This document shows positions 62,770 through 64,000 of a DNA stretch of 64,000 nt, one piece after another. A program made the position numbers and the translations under genes. The notes beneath the pieces were generated by a model. The model searched no databases. It worked only from the letters and a program-made list of their open reading frames with translations, and had not been told where the DNA came from. The stretch is taken from positions 62,001 through 126,000 of the forward strand of contig JASBRP010000004.1 of assembly GCA_030149365.1 (NCBI GenBank), read 5' to 3'. Source of the stretch: Solimonas sp. (GTDB lineage: Bacteria > Pseudomonadota > Gammaproteobacteria > Nevskiales > Nevskiaceae). Each line of letters starts with the position of its first letter. The first letter of the stretch is position 1.

Positions 62770-62810
62770 GCGGCCGGCGGCGCGGCCGCCCATAACGAGG
62801 AGAAGTCCGG

Positions 62811-64000
62811 ATGCTTTCGCGTGCCAAGCCTGCGGCAGTACTGTTTGCGGCCCTGCTCTGTGCCTGTGGCGGTGGCGGGGGCGGGTCTTCCGCGGTGGTC
62901 GGCGGACCGGTGGGCGAACCCGGCGTCGAGACCGAGGCCGCAATGCAGTCCTATCTCGACGTGATCCGCGGCTCCTCGCGCTTCAACGAATGCTTTGGCC
63001 CCTCGCTGCTGGCCAAGTGCGAGCGTGGCGCCCGCGCCGGCAGCCCGCTTTCCGAGGCGGTCTACGGCTGGGCCGAGGAGCAATTCCGCGCCATTCCGGG
63101 ACTGACCGCTGTGCAGCGCCAGAGCTTCGGCTTCCCGGTGTTCCAGTTGCGCGGCTATGGACTGGAGGTGGAGGCTGCCGACGGCCGCAAGACGCCGGTG
63201 CCGGCCTTTCCCTGGTACTTCCAGGGCACCACGCCGGCCGCGGGCGTGTCCGGCGAGATCGTCTACGTCAACAAGGGCGGTGCGCTGGACCTGCTGGGCA
63301 AGAACCTGCAGGGCAAGATCGCGCTGCTGCGCATCACCCTGGTGCTCAACGGCGAGTCCGGCAGCGCGCAGGACGTGCTGAAGACCCTGGCGGAGCGCGG
63401 CGCCATCGGTGCCATCGTGGCCACCGACGCGCCGGGCAACGAGATCGCCGCGCAGAACCGCGACGTGCCGACCTACGGCCTGGGTACGCTGCCGACGGTG
63501 ATCGTCGGCAAGCAGGCTGCCGCGGCGATCCGTGAGCAGGGCGCCCGCGCCCGCATCGTCGTGGATGCCGTCTATAGCGCCTCCGGTACCGAGAGCAACG
63601 TCGCCGCACTGCTGCCGGGCCGCGATCCGGACAACATCATCGTCGTCGGCACGCCGGTCAACGGCTGGTTCCTCAGCGCCGGCGAGCGCGGTCCGGGCGT
63701 GGGCATGCTGGTCTACCTGGCGCGCCATTTCGCCGAGAAGGCGCAGAAGGAAGGACCGCTGCCGTACTCGATCTATTTCGTCGCCACCGGTGGCCACCAG
63801 GTCTACGCCTACGGCCTGAACCGTTTCATGTCCTGCATCCCCAAGGACGAGACCGTGGCCTACGTCCACCTGGGCTCGGGCCTGGTGTACAAGGGCTATC
63901 GCGACGTCGGCGGCGAGCCGGAGGCCACTGGCGGGCTGTCGCAGGTGCGCACGCTGTCGGTGTCGGAGAACGCGATGCTCGGCGCCATCACCCGCCCGGC
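62811..64000 (+). CDS. PA-domain, M28-like lipoprotein lacking canonical metal ligands (3' end outside window)
   Basis: 396 codons visible. Lipoprotein signal MLSRAKPAAVLFAALLCACGGGG (lipobox LCAC). Residues about 120-225 are a PA domain (GEIVYVNKGGALDLLGKNLQGKIALLRIT ... LKTLAERGAIGAIVATDAP). The following part aligns with M28 aminopeptidases: NVAALLPGRDPDNIIVVGTPVNGW, GPGVGMLVYLARHFA, YSIYFVATGGHQVYAYGLNRFM. Where M28 has GAHYDSW, A.DNGSG and GGEE, this has GTPVNGW, ERGPGVG and GGHQ, so most zinc ligands are missing. Probably a non-catalytic binding protein. GAGGAG lies about 8 bases upstream of the ATG. Confidence 0.75.
   Translation, partial: MLSRAKPAAVLFAALLCACGGGGGGSSAVVGGPVGEPGVETEAAMQSYLDVIRGSSRFNECFGPSLLAKCERGARAGSPLSEAVYGWAEEQFRAIPGLTAVQRQSFGFPVFQLRGYGLEVEAADGRKTPVPAFPWYFQGTTPAAGVSGEIVYVNKGGALDLLGKNLQGKIALLRITLVLNGESGSAQDVLKTLAERGAIGAIVATDAPGNEIAAQNRDVPTYGLGTLPTVIVGKQAAAAIREQGARARIVVDAVYSASGTESNVAALLPGRDPDNIIVVGTPVNGWFLSAGERGPGVGMLVYLARHFAEKAQKEGPLPYSIYFVATGGHQVYAYGLNRFMSCIPKDETVAYVHLGSGLVYKGYRDVGGEPEATGGLSQVRTLSVSENAMLGAITRP

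Overview
The window comes from a high-G+C gram-negative bacterium, most likely a gammaproteobacterium. The evidence is the recA-recX / alaS-lysC-csrA-tRNA order, outer-membrane TolC and YaiO-like proteins, FadE-type acyl-CoA dehydrogenase genes, and REP-type palindromes like those of pseudomonads and xanthomonads. A placement near Nevskiales/Xanthomonadales is inference only. No plasmid or prophage backbone is visible; this looks like chromosome with many short repeats.

Layout. 1-2227: putrescine/spermidine ABC uptake (potG cut by the window edge, potF). 2465-3034: a lone HNH endonuclease. 3173-8142: a molybdenum-cofactor operon on the minus strand (mobA, moaA, moaD, moaE, a moaC-moaB fusion, moeA), interrupted between moaD and moaE by a DUF559 endonuclease gene bounded by inverted repeats. 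8203-22651: nitrate assimilation, made of a uroporphyrinogen-III synthase-like gene (siroheme supply), nasA, a flavoprotein, nirD, nirB, a double-ATPase nitrate transporter (nrtCD-type fusion, nrtB, nrtA) and the nasS/nasT sensor-antiterminator pair. The two halves belong together: Moco is needed by NasA and siroheme by NirB. Upstream of nrtA lies a sigma-54-like promoter, an ANTAR-type hairpin leader and an intrinsic terminator, the expected target of NasT.

23027-40215: mainly fatty-acid beta-oxidation. There are two TetR regulators, three thiolases, two-domain FadB-like and FadE-like enzymes, an acyl-CoA synthetase and an SDR. Mixed in are a DUF2721 protein, two beta-propeller-like exported proteins, a CHAD protein and a tandem glutaredoxin/GST-N protein. 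40380-51780: housekeeping (pncC, thpR, an exported esterase, recA, recX, a patatin lipoprotein, a Ser/Thr kinase with a cyclic-nucleotide domain, alaS, lysC, csrA, tRNA-Arg, tRNA-Ser, tRNA-Arg).

51781-64000: accessory region. It starts with a dense hairpin array, then a YaiO-like outer-membrane protein and an SDR next to a LysR regulator broken by an in-frame amber codon. A tightly coupled four-gene cluster follows (TolC; an RRE/PqqD-like + catalytically degenerate M50 + HlyD fusion; a beta-propeller protein; a sulfotransferase-like protein). This cluster is the best candidate for an undescribed export or maturation system. The window ends with small exported proteins, a MaoC hydratase and an M28-like PA-domain lipoprotein that seems to lack metal ligands.

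Short repeats are conspicuous: three REP-type inverted pairs, four copies of a CCCTCTCCC palindrome family, two copies of a dispersed ~100-bp repeat, two hairpin-rich elements whose loops share a CATCC-like apex, and a 31-bp inverted repeat placed in frame inside nasA.
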